DNA of 64,000 nucleotides from Yamagishiella unicocca (Eukaryota > Chlorophyta > Chlorophyceae > Chlamydomonadales > Volvocaceae): the NCBI GenBank assembly GCA_003116995.1, contig BDSL01000027.1, forward strand, positions 558,001-622,000, read 5' to 3'. Below the pieces are notes generated by a model. The model saw only the letters and a program-made list of their open reading frames with translations, had not been told where the DNA came from and ran no database searches. Positions 23,503 to 34,800 of the stretch are shown here, in pieces; position 1 is the stretch's first letter; each line of letters opens with the position of its first letter. Position numbers and translations under genes: made by a program.

Positions 23503-26500
23503 ATGTCGTCGCAGCAGCCGCTGCCGCCTCCCAACTCAGCGCGACTTGCCATTACCAGCCTGTGCAATGTACTGCGACAGCACGGCGTGGCTTGCCTCGA
23601 TCCGGAGATAATAAGGCAGGCGAAATTTGACGGAGATGTGGTGAGGCCAACTGGTTTACGCTGGGACTGTCTCATGTGTGCCGAATCTTGCCGAAGACGT
23701 ACCTGCGCGGCTTTCCTCGCCGTGTTGGGCTCACCCGCTCGCACCCCCTTCCGACTGTCCCGCGCATCCAGCGCTCAAACCGCTTGCACACGAATCCTCT
23801 CGCCGCACCCCTGGTGCTCGCCACGGCAGACCACGTCGTCCCTGTCACCCTTAACTGCATGCATTACTTCGACCACTGTACAGGCCGGACCGATGTGGCG
23901 GGTTCTGCACGACACGGTGCTTGTGGTGCTGGCTGGCTGCCCCGACGCGTCCGGCTGCCAGGCCGCGCTGGCACGGCAGTGGGACCAGGTCTCCCTGGAG
24001 CTACCGGGCGACGAGGAGATCCCTCCAGAAGGTGTGCCCCCTACGCTATGCACACCATACTGGTCCCGAACCTGCGCTATGCACACCATACTGGTCCCGA
24101 ACCTGCGCTATGAACACCATACGGATCCCGGAGCACGGCCGCTTGGTACCCCTGCCATTCGCGTTCGGACGGTACGGACCCCTGTTAACCATGCCCTTTG
24201 GGCAACATCGCCCTACACACCCGGCCGGCCAGGCGGCGGCCCGCCCAAATCCACCCTGTTCCATACTATGACTCCTCCCGCTCCACCCCAATCTCTCCCA
24301 CGCCTTGCCTTCGTTCCTAGTACCGTGCTGGCTGGTTTCCTTTCAAAACTACCAACTTCCAACTTGTACCCCAGGTGCGGCCCTGGTGCTGACTCAGCTA
24401 ACTGCCTGGGGGGCGCCGCCGGATCTTCTGCGGGACGTGGGACCGTCCTCTAGCAGATCGGCTTCAGAGGCAGCGTGGCCCCATTGCCGGTCTCGCCCGC
24501 TGCTGCTGGCGCTGGGCTGGCTGGTGGCGGCTGCAGGGCTGTTCGAGCGCCGGGTTTCGGAGCTGGAGGCGGTGCCGGAGCTGCGGGCACTTCTGCCACC
24601 GTATCCGCAGGTCGGGCTGGGCTGGGCTGAATAGGAGACATAGCTGTAATATCTTGAATAGCTGGAGTCGTTGGGTAGCGGAGAAGCTTAGCAGCTGAAC
24701 AGCTGTTCAGGCAATGAACAGCTGTTCAGCTGTTCAGTGCCTGCATGGCTGCAACACTTTCGCGACATTGGACACCGATTGGTACACCGATTGGTACACC
24801 GAACGGTTCACCGATTGGTACACCCATTGGTACACCCATTGGTACACCGAACGGTTCACCGATTGGTACACCCATTGGTACACCCATTGGTACACCGAAC
24901 GGTTCACCGATTGGTACACCGCAACCCGTGAGGACGTCCCTGCCACCCCGCTCGCCGCCAGGACTCCTGTACTAGCCCTGCCGTTCAAACAGCGTACGAC
25001 GCGGCGGCGCACGACGCACGGGAGCACGTCCAGAAGCTGCCTATTGGATCTGGATCTGGTGGCTCCGCCGGTGGAGCGGGCGGCCGGGCCGCAGGGCCGC
25101 GGGGGCGCGGGGACCCATTCGGACCCTCCGCTGCCTCTGTGGCGGCTGAGGGAGTGTGGGGCGAGGTGGAGGCGGCGGCGCAGCGGGCTGTGATGCTGTG
25201 CGGGCGGGTGCGCAGCCGCATGGTGGCGCTGCAGGTGCGTGTGGGTGTGTGGTTGAAGTGGTGTAGAGGGGGATTTCGAGGAAGACCCGTGGATGCCAGA
25301 AAAAACCGTTTAGAACGGACGTTTTGATATGCATGCTGGAGAACTGGGGGGGAAGGGTCGGTCAGCTGACTGGCGTAGTTTGGGTGGTGTGGGGTCGAGA
25401 GTACGTGCATCGGAGGGTAAGGTGCGGTGTGGCTCATCGCAGTTCACACAGCTAGAGGCATGGAGTAAGGTCCTGGGACGAGCCGGGATGGACTCGCGGG
25501 AGTTGGGGCCAGCACCGTTCTGGACAACGTGACCGCGTGCTGTTCGCCGCTGCTGCTGACCCCGCCCTCTTCCCTTGGACACCCTGTCCCGTCGGCTTCG
25601 GGGACGCTGCCGCCGCCGCTGCCACCTCCTGCCTCCGACACCCTCCCCGTCATCGTCATCATCGCCATCATCAACATTATCACCACCATCAACATTATTA
25701 CTCACCAACAACATTATTACACACCAACAACATTATTACTCACCAACAACATTATTACTCACCAACAACATTATTACTCACCAACAACATTTATTACTCA
25801 CCAACAACATTATTACACACCAACAACATTATTACCACCATCAACATTATTACTCGCCAACAACATCACCATCTGCTGCCACTGACGGTGACACCGCGGC
25901 GCCAACGTCTGCGGTCAGGCTGTGACAGATTGCCGCCACAGGTGGGACCCGCCGTACGACTCCAACCGCTGAGACCCTGTCACCGTAACCGCTACTCGCC
26001 GGACCCTCCCGTGCCGTACATTCCCTTCCGCGGGTTACGCCCTGGCCCCTGCCCGCATCCCACTCCTACCGCCCACCCCCATTCCGTGCACCTCGTCGTC
26101 TCCACGCACATACCGACCAGTTCCAAGCCACTCCCTCCTGCGCCTCCAATCGCTGGGTTGTGTGCTGCTGCACCCTCTGGACGGTTCACTTCGCGTGAAG
26201 TTTCCGCGATTCGGCGGTAAAACGAACACACACAAACACACACACATGCTCACTCAGATACACACCCTCCCGGGTTTCCTCGTGACCCACCTCCCGAGCG
26301 CAGGCTAACCCACTCGTTGTGGTCCCGCCAGGCGGCTGCGTCGCCCTCCAGCCGGCCGCTGACGCCGTACGAGCTGCAGCTCTGTGCGCAGCCAGGGACC
26401 ATGCAGGTGTGTGAGGCTCGCAGCATGCGTGAGGCTCACCGCGCACCTCGACAACCATGAGGTGGACGAACGGGGACAAGAGACGTGTTCTTACACGTGT

Positions 26501-29500
26501 GTTGTATGGACGGGGACAGAAGGGAACCCCTGCCCCACCGGGCCCCCATACAAAGACCCAGTCTGTGTATGGGGGCCCGGCGGGCCAGGGCGACCATGTG
26601 CCCTGAAATGGACGGCCAGGCTCACACACTCTAATGCCCCGCCCTCGAAGAGGTCCTCCTCGGGGCCCGTCAATAGGTTTGCCCTTGCAACCGCCAAACG
26701 CAGCTCCACCCCCGCACGAGTCCTGCCCCCCCCCCAAGTTCTCCAGCATGGTCGGGACCTTGCCGCGCTGTCCGCTCTCCCATCGCTCGTCGCCTCCCCC
26801 AGTTCTCCAGCTAGCGTCCAACACCAACCGGTTTCGCGAAACGTTTACTTGCGTCGCGCAGGGTCCTCGCTTCCTTTCGTCTCGCCGCCGCCAATTTAGC
26901 TTAGCCGCCAAAGGTCGACGTACGACCACCGTCTCTCGTATCCTTACCCCAGTTCTCCAGCATGCATCTCGAAACGTCTCTCCTGAACGTTTTTGTTTCT
27001 CGCATCCACGGTTCTTCCTCGAAACCCCTCAAGTTCTCCAGCATGCATCTCGAAACTTCTGTTTTAAACGGTTTTTCTCGCACCCACGGGTCTTCCTCGC
27101 AACCCCCGCCTGCAACTCCTGACGCGCCGTGTCCACCGTATGGTCCCCATCGGCGCTGGCAGCGCCACATGGCGGCACTCGAGTCGGCGACGGTGGCACT
27201 CCTAGAGCAACAGGTCCGTGGGTCGATGGGACAGGGGGAGGCAACATGTCCGTGGGTCGATGGGACAGGGGGAGGCAACAGGTCCATGGGTCGGTGGGAC
27301 AGGGGGAGGCAACATGTCCGTGGGTCGATGGGACAGGGGGAGGCAACATGTCCGTGGGTCGGTGGGACAAGGGGAGGCAACATGTCCGTGGGTCGATGGG
27401 ACAGGGGGAGGCAACAGGTCCGTGGGTAGATGGGACAGGGGGAGGCAACAGGTCCGTGGGTCGATGGGACAGGGGGAGGCAACAGGTCCGTGGGTCGATG
27501 GGACAGGGGGAGGCAACATGTCCGTGGGTCGGTGGGACAGGGGGAGGCAACAGGTCCGTGGGTCGGTGGGACAGGGGGAGGCAACAGGTCCGTGGGTCTT
27601 TGGGACAGGGGGAGGCAACATGTCCGTGGGTCGATGGGACAGGGGGAGGCAACAGGTCCGTGGGTCGGTGGGACAGGGGGAGGCAACAGGTCCGTGGGTC
27701 GGTGGGACAGGGGGAGGCAACATGTCCGTGGGTCGATGGGACAGGGGGAGGCAACAAGTCCGTGGGTCGGTGGGACAGGAGGAGGCAACAGGTCCGTGGG
27801 ACGGTGGGACAGGGGGAGGCAACAGGTCCGTGGGTCTTTGGGACAGGGGGAGGCAACATGTCCGTGGGTCGATGGGCCAGGGGGAGGCAACAGGTCCGTG
27901 GGTCGGTGGGACAGGGGGAGGCAACATGTCCGTGGGTCGATGGGACAGGTGGCGGCAACATGTCCGTGGGACGGTGGGACAGGGGGAGGCAACAAGTCCG
28001 TGGGTCGGTGGGACAGGAGGAGGCAACAGGTCCGTGGGACGGTGGGACAGGGGGAGGCAACAAGTCCATGGGTCGGTGGGACAGGGGGAGGCAACAGGTC
28101 CGTGGGACGGTGGGACAGGGGGAGGCAACATGTCCGTGGGTCGGTGGGACAGGTGGAGGCAACAGGTACGTGGGTCGATGGGACAGGGGGAGGCAACAGG
28201 TCCGTGGGTCGGTGGGACAGGGGGAGGCAACAGGTCGGTGGGACAGGGGGAGGCAACAGGTCCGTGGGTCGATGGGACAGGGGGAGGCAACATGTCCGTG
28301 GGTCGATGGGACAGGTGGAGGCAACATGTCCGTGGGACGGTGGGACAGGGGGAGGCAACAAGTCCGTGGGTCGGTGGGACAGGGGGAGGCAACAGGTCCG
28401 TGGGACGGTGGGACAGGGGGAGGCAACAAGTCCGTGGGTCGGTGGGACAGGGGGAGGCAACAGGTCCGTGGGTCGGTGGGACAGGGGGAGGCAACATGTC
28501 CGTGGGTCGGTGGGACAGGTGGAGGCAACAGGTACGTGGGTCGTGCGACCTCGATGTCCTTGCAGGAGCTTGCGGCGCACGGGGCCCTCTTCTTCGAGTG
28601 GCTGGGCAGCGTACTGGAGGAAGAGGACCAGCACCAACAGACCGCCAGAGGGGGCGGCAAGCAGGGGCGCGGAGCGGGAGCCAAGACCGCGCAGGTGGGG
28701 CCGTACCCCCGGTTACGGCCGAGGGGTTAGGTCCTCGGCCGTAACCCCCGACCCAGCTTCACGGACTCCCAAGCCGCTTGCCGTACGCCATCCTGATCCT
28801 CGCACCCTCCCTGGACCCCTGGCTGCAGTACGGACGAGCCGGCGCCGGCGGCCCCCTGGCTTCCCTGGAGCACCTGCCGTACGTTGGCAGCGCTGCCGGG
28901 AGCCGGCTGGCGGCGCACTTGGGCGCCCAGCTGGACGCCGCTGTGCAGGCGGGTGACGGGTGTGGTATAGTGAGGAGATGCGGCGCCGTGGGGTGCAATC
29001 CGGGCTGCGGGCCGAGTAGAAACGCGTGTTGGTCGTGTAAGGGAGGGGGCGGCAATGCGGGTGGAGGGGGCCGTCGCCCTCCAGTACAGTGCGGTGGGGT
29101 GTGGTTCCAAGGAAAACACGTGTGCGAAAGAAAAGACCGTTGGGGCGCGGTGGGGTGGGATGGGAGGGGTGCAAGGGGCGCCGCAGAGCGGTACTGCATT
29201 TTGGCATGACCATCATGGCGGCGGGAACCCGGCCCCGCATGTCTCTTACTGGGACGTGATTTAGGGACCCGTGAGAACCGGGGGCTGTGTTGTACTACGC
29301 CTTAATGGCTACGCCTTAGTGACAACGCCCTAATGAAAAGGGCTTGCACGCTGATGTCCATTCACGTAGTGCCCAACGAGACAACATGCTGTGCCTCGGC
29401 ACATCGCTTTGCAGCTACGCACTCACCGGTCAGTGCTTCAAGCACTGACGGTGTTGCTTGGCTGCACGGACGGGTTCCGCATTGTGTACTAGTATTGTGA

Positions 29501-30747
29501 CGGTTGTCCCGAATACAGTGCGTGGTCACCGTCAGCTTGTTCGTGGCCGGCCTATACCGTTCCTCTGACGGCGCCTGCCAATAACTCCCAACTTGCCTGG
29601 CCAGTAGCAATCAACTTTCATGCCGTACCTCCTACCGCACGCCGATCGCCCTCGCCTGCAGGCGGCGGACCCGGAGCTATCGGCAGCTAGGCGCCGGTCA
29701 GCCGCCTCGGCCCAGCAGGCCGCCACAGCAGGAGCTGCTGGTGCTGCTGGTGCTGGGGGTCGACCCCCAGCTGCACTGCACCAACCACAGCAAGCCGTCA
29801 CCTTGCAGCACTTTCTTTCCATGGCGGTGGGTGGCGTAACTGTAAGAAAGGGAAAAGCATGAGGCTACCGACAAGAGAGAGAGCTACATTTCTGCAGTAG
29901 CCCTCGTAGTCCCGAGCACAACATGTTGTTGTACGTCCGCCACACACAACATTAGGTACCGCCGCCGCACCGCCGCCTCCGTTGCACGTACAGCTATGAT
30001 GGTATGCTCGAGTCCGCGGCATGTGCTGGTGCGGAGGGCCGTGGCTTCGACTGGCCGGAAGGTAGCCGGGGCAGGCAGCTGTTCTGGGACACCGTCGCTT
30101 CCTCGGACGGGCTAATATTCGTTTGTCCCTGGTTGCAATGCCTAACGGTATCGGCCCCGACTACGTAGTCATATTCACAAGCGCACCGCATGCCGCTCAC
30201 ATGACATCATCACGTGCCCCCCCAGGAACAAGCGGTTTCGGAGCCGCCACAGCACCCAGACGACGACGACGATGACAGTACGGATCCCCGCAGCGCGGCT
30301 GGCGGCAGCGGAGGCGGAGGCGCCTGCTTGCCGCCGCTTCCGCTGCTGGCTGGGGGTTGCGGTGGCGCGGAGTCTGGCCCTTGGCGACTGCCGGAAGACG
30401 TCGGGACGGCGTTGGCCGCCGTACAGGAGGCGCAACAAAGGCGCCGCGGTACGGAGGAAGAGAAGGGCGAGCGGTTCCGCCAGCTGCGGTACGCGAACCT
30501 TTCGCGTTACGACTTCTCAGGTGGTGATGAGGCGGCCGCATGCGGGCCGCTGGCGGCGGTGCTGGCGGCGGCGGCGGGCCTAGGTGCCACGGGGCCATCC
30601 GTGGCGGCATCGGACGACACGCGGCGCTTGTTGACGGCGGTGCTGGCGGCGGCGAGGCCTTTGGCGCGTACCCGAGCAGCGCACAAGGCGTCACTGCTGG
30701 CGGAGTTGCAAGCCATGCCCGATGGGTACATGGTGGCAGGGCTGTAG
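23503..30747 (+). CDS. TEDC1: TEDC1-like protein (tubulin epsilon/delta complex), ten exons
   Basis: Ten-exon gene; best exon set 23503-23640, 23884-24031, 24375-24610, about 24993-25233, 26332-26406, about 27105-27210, 28566-28694, 28829-28948, 29662-29826, 30226-30747 (stop TAG). Most joins keep phase; the join into 24993 is unresolved and the donor at 28948 would be GC rather than GT. Total is about 620 residues. The N-terminal exons read RQAKFDGDV|AGPMWRVLHDTV and later RPLLLALGWLVAAAG, matching the pattern of the metazoan TEDC1 family (AKFD followed by a W-containing helix, then LLLALxWL). A late exon has ALFFEWLGSVLEE, also TEDC1-like. In animals TEDC1 with TEDC2 binds delta- and epsilon-tubulin and stabilises triplet microtubules of centrioles; a basal-body role here is inference. 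The last exon is low-complexity and Ala/Gly/Asp-rich (DDDDDD). Confidence 0.55.
24046..24115 (+). repeat. 31-bp tandem repeat in intron
   Basis: About two and a half copies of a unit containing CACACCATACTGGTCCCGAA and CCTGCGCTATG within the second intron of the TEDC1-like gene. Confidence 0.75.
24770..24925 (+). repeat. 12-bp minisatellite with 48-bp higher-order period
   Basis: Tandem 12-bp units ATTGGTACACCG, ATTGGTACACCC and AACGGTTCACCG alternate in a regular order, giving a higher-order unit of about 48 bp. It lies in an intron of the TEDC1-like gene; reading frames through it are artefacts. Confidence 0.9.
25680..25865 (+). repeat. 19-bp minisatellite
   Basis: About nine copies of a 19-bp unit (ATTATTACTCACCAACAAC), flanked by CATCATC-rich sequence, in an intron of the TEDC1-like gene. 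Its AT-rich composition contrasts with the surrounding GC-rich introns. Confidence 0.9.
27211..28555 (+). repeat. 34-bp G-rich minisatellite, about 39 copies
   Basis: Tandem unit of 34 bp containing GTCCGTGGGTCGGTGGGACA and GGGGGAGGCAACA, occupying the intron between exons ending 27210 and starting 28566. Each unit has G runs of 3, 3 and 5 (plus GG), so the plus strand, and hence the transcript, has dense G-quadruplex potential. Since 34 is 3n+1 and stop-free in several frames, ORFs of 430-580 codons appear on both strands; they are not genes. Confidence 0.95.
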
Positions 30748-31734
30748 GATTGGGAGCTGGGCCCCGCCGGGGGGAGGCTGTTTATAGGTTAGGTCGAAAG
30801 GGATACGAGGCTGTGCATCCCGTGGACCATACGATGTGTGCTGCCGTGTGCATGACGAAGCTATTAACCAACCAACCAACAAAGGCGTACCTGGGCGTAC
30901 GCACAGTGCTTGCCCGATCGTAAGCAGGCTCACAAATGTTGAGTACAGTTGCTTCGTTGACAAGCACAATTAACAAGGTGAACTTTGGTTTGGTACTTCG
31001 CACTCTGGTCATGACACCATTTTGCATCGCCCGATGCCTACCGCACGCTGAAGATAACATCCCATTTGCAAACCTCCTGGATAATGTAACAGCTTTGTGG
31101 GATAAAGATTGGCCCACCCGCCTTGTCTAGTTCAGAGTAATGCGCGCGGGACAAGCGATCGTCCACAACTCATGGTTCACGATATCATTGCAGCGCAATG
31201 ATTGCAGATAGTTGTTTTCTAGGACAGATTCGTGTCAACTTACGCCAAATCTCACGTTTCTACGGTTGTATTTAGAACACGCGTACACAGCGCGGGCGAA
31301 AACATGTGTAAGTCCCTCCAGGGAGGCTTCCGATCACAGCGGGGTGTCACAGCAGGCGTGGTACTTACACCGGTATTCACGTTTATTCACTGTCAACTTA
31401 GCTACTGGACAACGTAAGTCACAAAGTTCATTGTATTATTTGTACATACCATGTGACGTGAAGTCTAAAGCCAGATACCTAACAGAAACTTTCAGTCCAA
31501 GTTACCACTCTACCTCAAGCGCGCGCTTGCTTCTTTGGTTACATCAACGTAGGACAAAGTACGGTAACTGTGTGTGGAACTTGCACAACTGTGCGCTCTT
31601 GGCCGCGCCGCACGACCGCGGAGGCAGTACGGTCTACGAACCTAGAATGCTTTACGGCACTCTGGCAGCGACGAGATACGCTCAGAAATGATAGTGAGTA
31701 CTCGATGGTATTTGATGGGTTCCAACATAACCAT
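30748..31734. other. 3' UTR of TEDC1-like gene and upstream region of right receptor
   Basis: No coding signal was recognised. A TGTAA motif (31085-31089) about 340 bp after the TAG stop is a candidate polyadenylation signal. The 600 bp before 31735 share no similarity with the sequence upstream of the left receptor, so the two receptor copies have different promoters beyond about 135 bp from the start codon. Confidence 0.5.
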
Positions 31735-31864
31735 AGCTGTTGGTAAGCGTGATATGTTCGTCCTACTGGGCTGTGCTTACCCGGTAGTCCGCTTCTGTCT
31801 TGTTCGTGTATTTGTTTTGCCAACTCCGCTTGTTGCCTTTGGTCAAACCTTCACAGGGAATAGG

Positions 31865-34800
31865 ATGGCGCTGAAGGTGTTGCTGTTCGTCGTGGCAGCA
31901 GTATTAGGATGTCAGGCCAGCCCTGTTCGTAAGGTGGTTGCTACTAAGGCACAAGACACCACCTGCCTCATGCTTGTGACTTGCGATCATGCAGCTGTAT
32001 GTAACTACGGTGTTTCCTTTTGCATACCGGTATCTGCTGAATGGTACACCATGCGATGTGTGCACGCTTCGGAGCGTTGGATGGAAATGCTACCTGGCTG
32101 AACCGCCCCGGCTAGAACCTAAACGCATCCATAGCGAAAATGCAGCAGATCCTGAGGGAAGGGGTAACTACTGTCTTCTCACTGACAGGCCTTACGATGC
32201 GTCCACATGACTCAATGCAGCTGGCCGAAGTGGCACCACCCACCGAGCTCCATCCGGCCCCCTGCGCTCCCTCCCTTACTTGTAGTTTCCTGAGCAGCAG
32301 TCTGGGCCACTGGGCCTGGCGCTGCCTGTTCAAGGCGCAGCACCATGGTCGCTCGACGATTTACTTGGGGACAAGCGCGACTTGCCCCAGGGCGTTGTGG
32401 TGATCATGCCAGGTCAGGCAGTCACCCCCGTGCGGCTGCCGAAGGGAACAACGTCGGTCATGGTGACTGGCCGCAGCTACGGCGTCCCCATCAATATTCT
32501 GCAGGAGCTGGAGGGCCCATATTGGTACCCCGGTGCCAATGAAACGCTGCCCTCACCGGCCGAAGGGTCCGCCTTCACCTTACTAACGTGGCGACAGATG
32601 GCGGACCAGATGCGAGATGGGCTGCCGGCGATCATCTTGGATCCAGGTGAGCGATCGATGGTCCATTGCGTGGAGTACGTAGTTCGATACCGTTGTAGGT
32701 CGGTGAGATCCGAGACAGATGAGTGCAGCGTGATGGCCGCTGTGTGACGTGTCATAAAAGTCACAGATACCATCGATTACCGGGCCTCATGATGATGCTT
32801 GTCACACGCCATCGGCGAGCGACGGTCATTCAGCCGAGACAGGCCGACTGTGTCTTTGATCGGAAGCCGAGGCCCTGGTGCGCTGATGCGCTGTCAGAGC
32901 GCGTCAGGTGAATGCGTTTCCGCGTCTGCGAATGCGGCTTTGGGAAGGACCGTTGAGGCCGTGCGCGACAATGAGCTGTGTCCACGCTGGAGGACGGTGC
33001 ACCACTCGTCGTGTAGTGCTTGCGTTGGTCGGAAGGCCATGAAGGGAAGGGAGGAGGCAGCTCCGGGCAACGCAGGCAACCCCACACCAGAGAATGGGAC
33101 ACGGCTGCCTCTGACGGATGAGGCCCTACCTCTGCCTTGTTTTAGGTCGTAAAAAGATCGCTTAACCCCCACCCGAGGGTGGTGGAGCAAGCTCTCCCAC
33201 AGCTAGCTACGTACTTATGTACGCGCTCTAGTGTTCGCACCCACGACGATTGCATCCTGTCGGTCATGGACAGGGAATGTAGAGCAGCAACCGTAGCACA
33301 AACGTGCGTGCGTTTGCGCTTTATTACCCAACCAGCTGTTGGACGGCATCTCCTGGTTGTCTACCTGCTACCTGCTTCATTCCCTCTCTGTGCTCCGGCC
33401 GGTGGCCCCTACAGGTCAGAACCTCACGCTGGCCTCCTTAGCGCTGCACCTCACGCCAATAGACAGCGCGATGCCCCCAGGCACCTTGGCAGAGCTGGCG
33501 CCCAGGGGCGTGATCTCCGTCGGCGAGGGTGCCACATTGCGCCTCACAAACGTGACTCTCATCCTCGGCATCTATCCTATGTTGGCACTCACAAGGCAAA
33601 TGTGTAACGATGTGGACGCTTGGCCATACAATCCGGGTGTGGAGATCGAACGGTCCGTGCTCCGGATCCGCCGCTTGACGACGCGGGACCCTGTTGGACG
33701 CGGCTACGTGTATTGGGACAATGTGGTGATCATGGCCGCGTCGGGTGGTGCAGCCGTGAAGTTTCCATGCGCTGCTCTGCCTGTCACGGATTCGTCGCAA
33801 CTGCGGGCGGTCACCGAGAAGCTTCTGACAGATATGAAGGGCATGCTGTACCTCAGCCTCCTCGCCAACATAACGTTACCTTCGGATGGCAGCTGGAAGC
33901 CGGTGGGTCGGCAGGCGTGTGCTGACGAAGATGGCGGCAGGGGGGGGGTATTCTTGCATGTGGGGGACTGGGGTCAGGGAGGGGAGGTGGGGTCAGGGAG
34001 GGGAGGGTTGTCGGGGTGGGAGCAGCGGGTGAAGGGTCCTTCGGGTGCCTCCCGGGTGCGCCCGCGGGGACCAGCAGCCGGTGCGAGGGAACAGCAAATA
34101 CGGTCCATGTCCGGACGAGCTGGATGTGCGGAGGCTGGGGCCTCCTTAGCAAGGTGGTCGGTAGGTGGGCCCTCGCATTTTACCTACCGTCCCACCTACA
34201 CCAGAAGACATGTGGCTTAGGCATGTTGCTTAGGCATGTGGCTCGCTCGGCACCTCCGCGCCGTCTGCAGGTGTCGGTGTCTGGAACCCAACTGCTAGTG
34301 CTGCTGGGGGACCCGCTCGGAGGCACCACCATCGACTTGGCAGGCCAGGCAGACGCATGGATAGGGGACAGCGAGGCAAGCGATGTTGCCATCCTGGTCG
34401 ACTTGACCCTTGTCAACCTGCCGCTCCCGACACGGCCGAGAGGGGGGATGAGTCTGCTGACGTCGTCACTTGCCAGCTTTGACATACGAAGGTGAGGCAC
34501 TTGGGTAGCGGCCAGGGGTGGGGGTTGCAAGGAAAAACCGTGTACGAAAGGAAAACGTATAGGACAGACGTCCGGGGATGCATGCCGGAGAACTTGTTTT
34601 AAGACAGACGTGAAGATGTCTGCCGCGTCGGACTTAAGCAAAACCAGATATTTGGCTATAGCGGAAACATGTATCGGGCTTTTAGCGAAACCAGGTGTTC
34701 CGGCCCTATTCCCGCACTGAATACGGACCAAGTGGGAGGGTTCAACTGTGCGAGCACGCGGAAGGGTTGGAACGTGGCTGCCTTAACGAGCCGGCAGAGC

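Noticed and set aside
27211..28555. CRISPR array
   Set aside because: Units are contiguous with no unique spacers and the DNA is eukaryotic; it is a simple minisatellite.
26901..28956. ORFs of 430-580 codons on both strands
   Set aside because: Produced by the 34-bp minisatellite, open in nearly all frames; splice sites place it in an intron.
33339..33414. Using the ATG at the start of the long frame (MDGISWLSTCYLL) as a gene start
   Set aside because: This stretch is intron: phase joins 32646 to 33415 exactly, and the left paralogue has the same splice sites.
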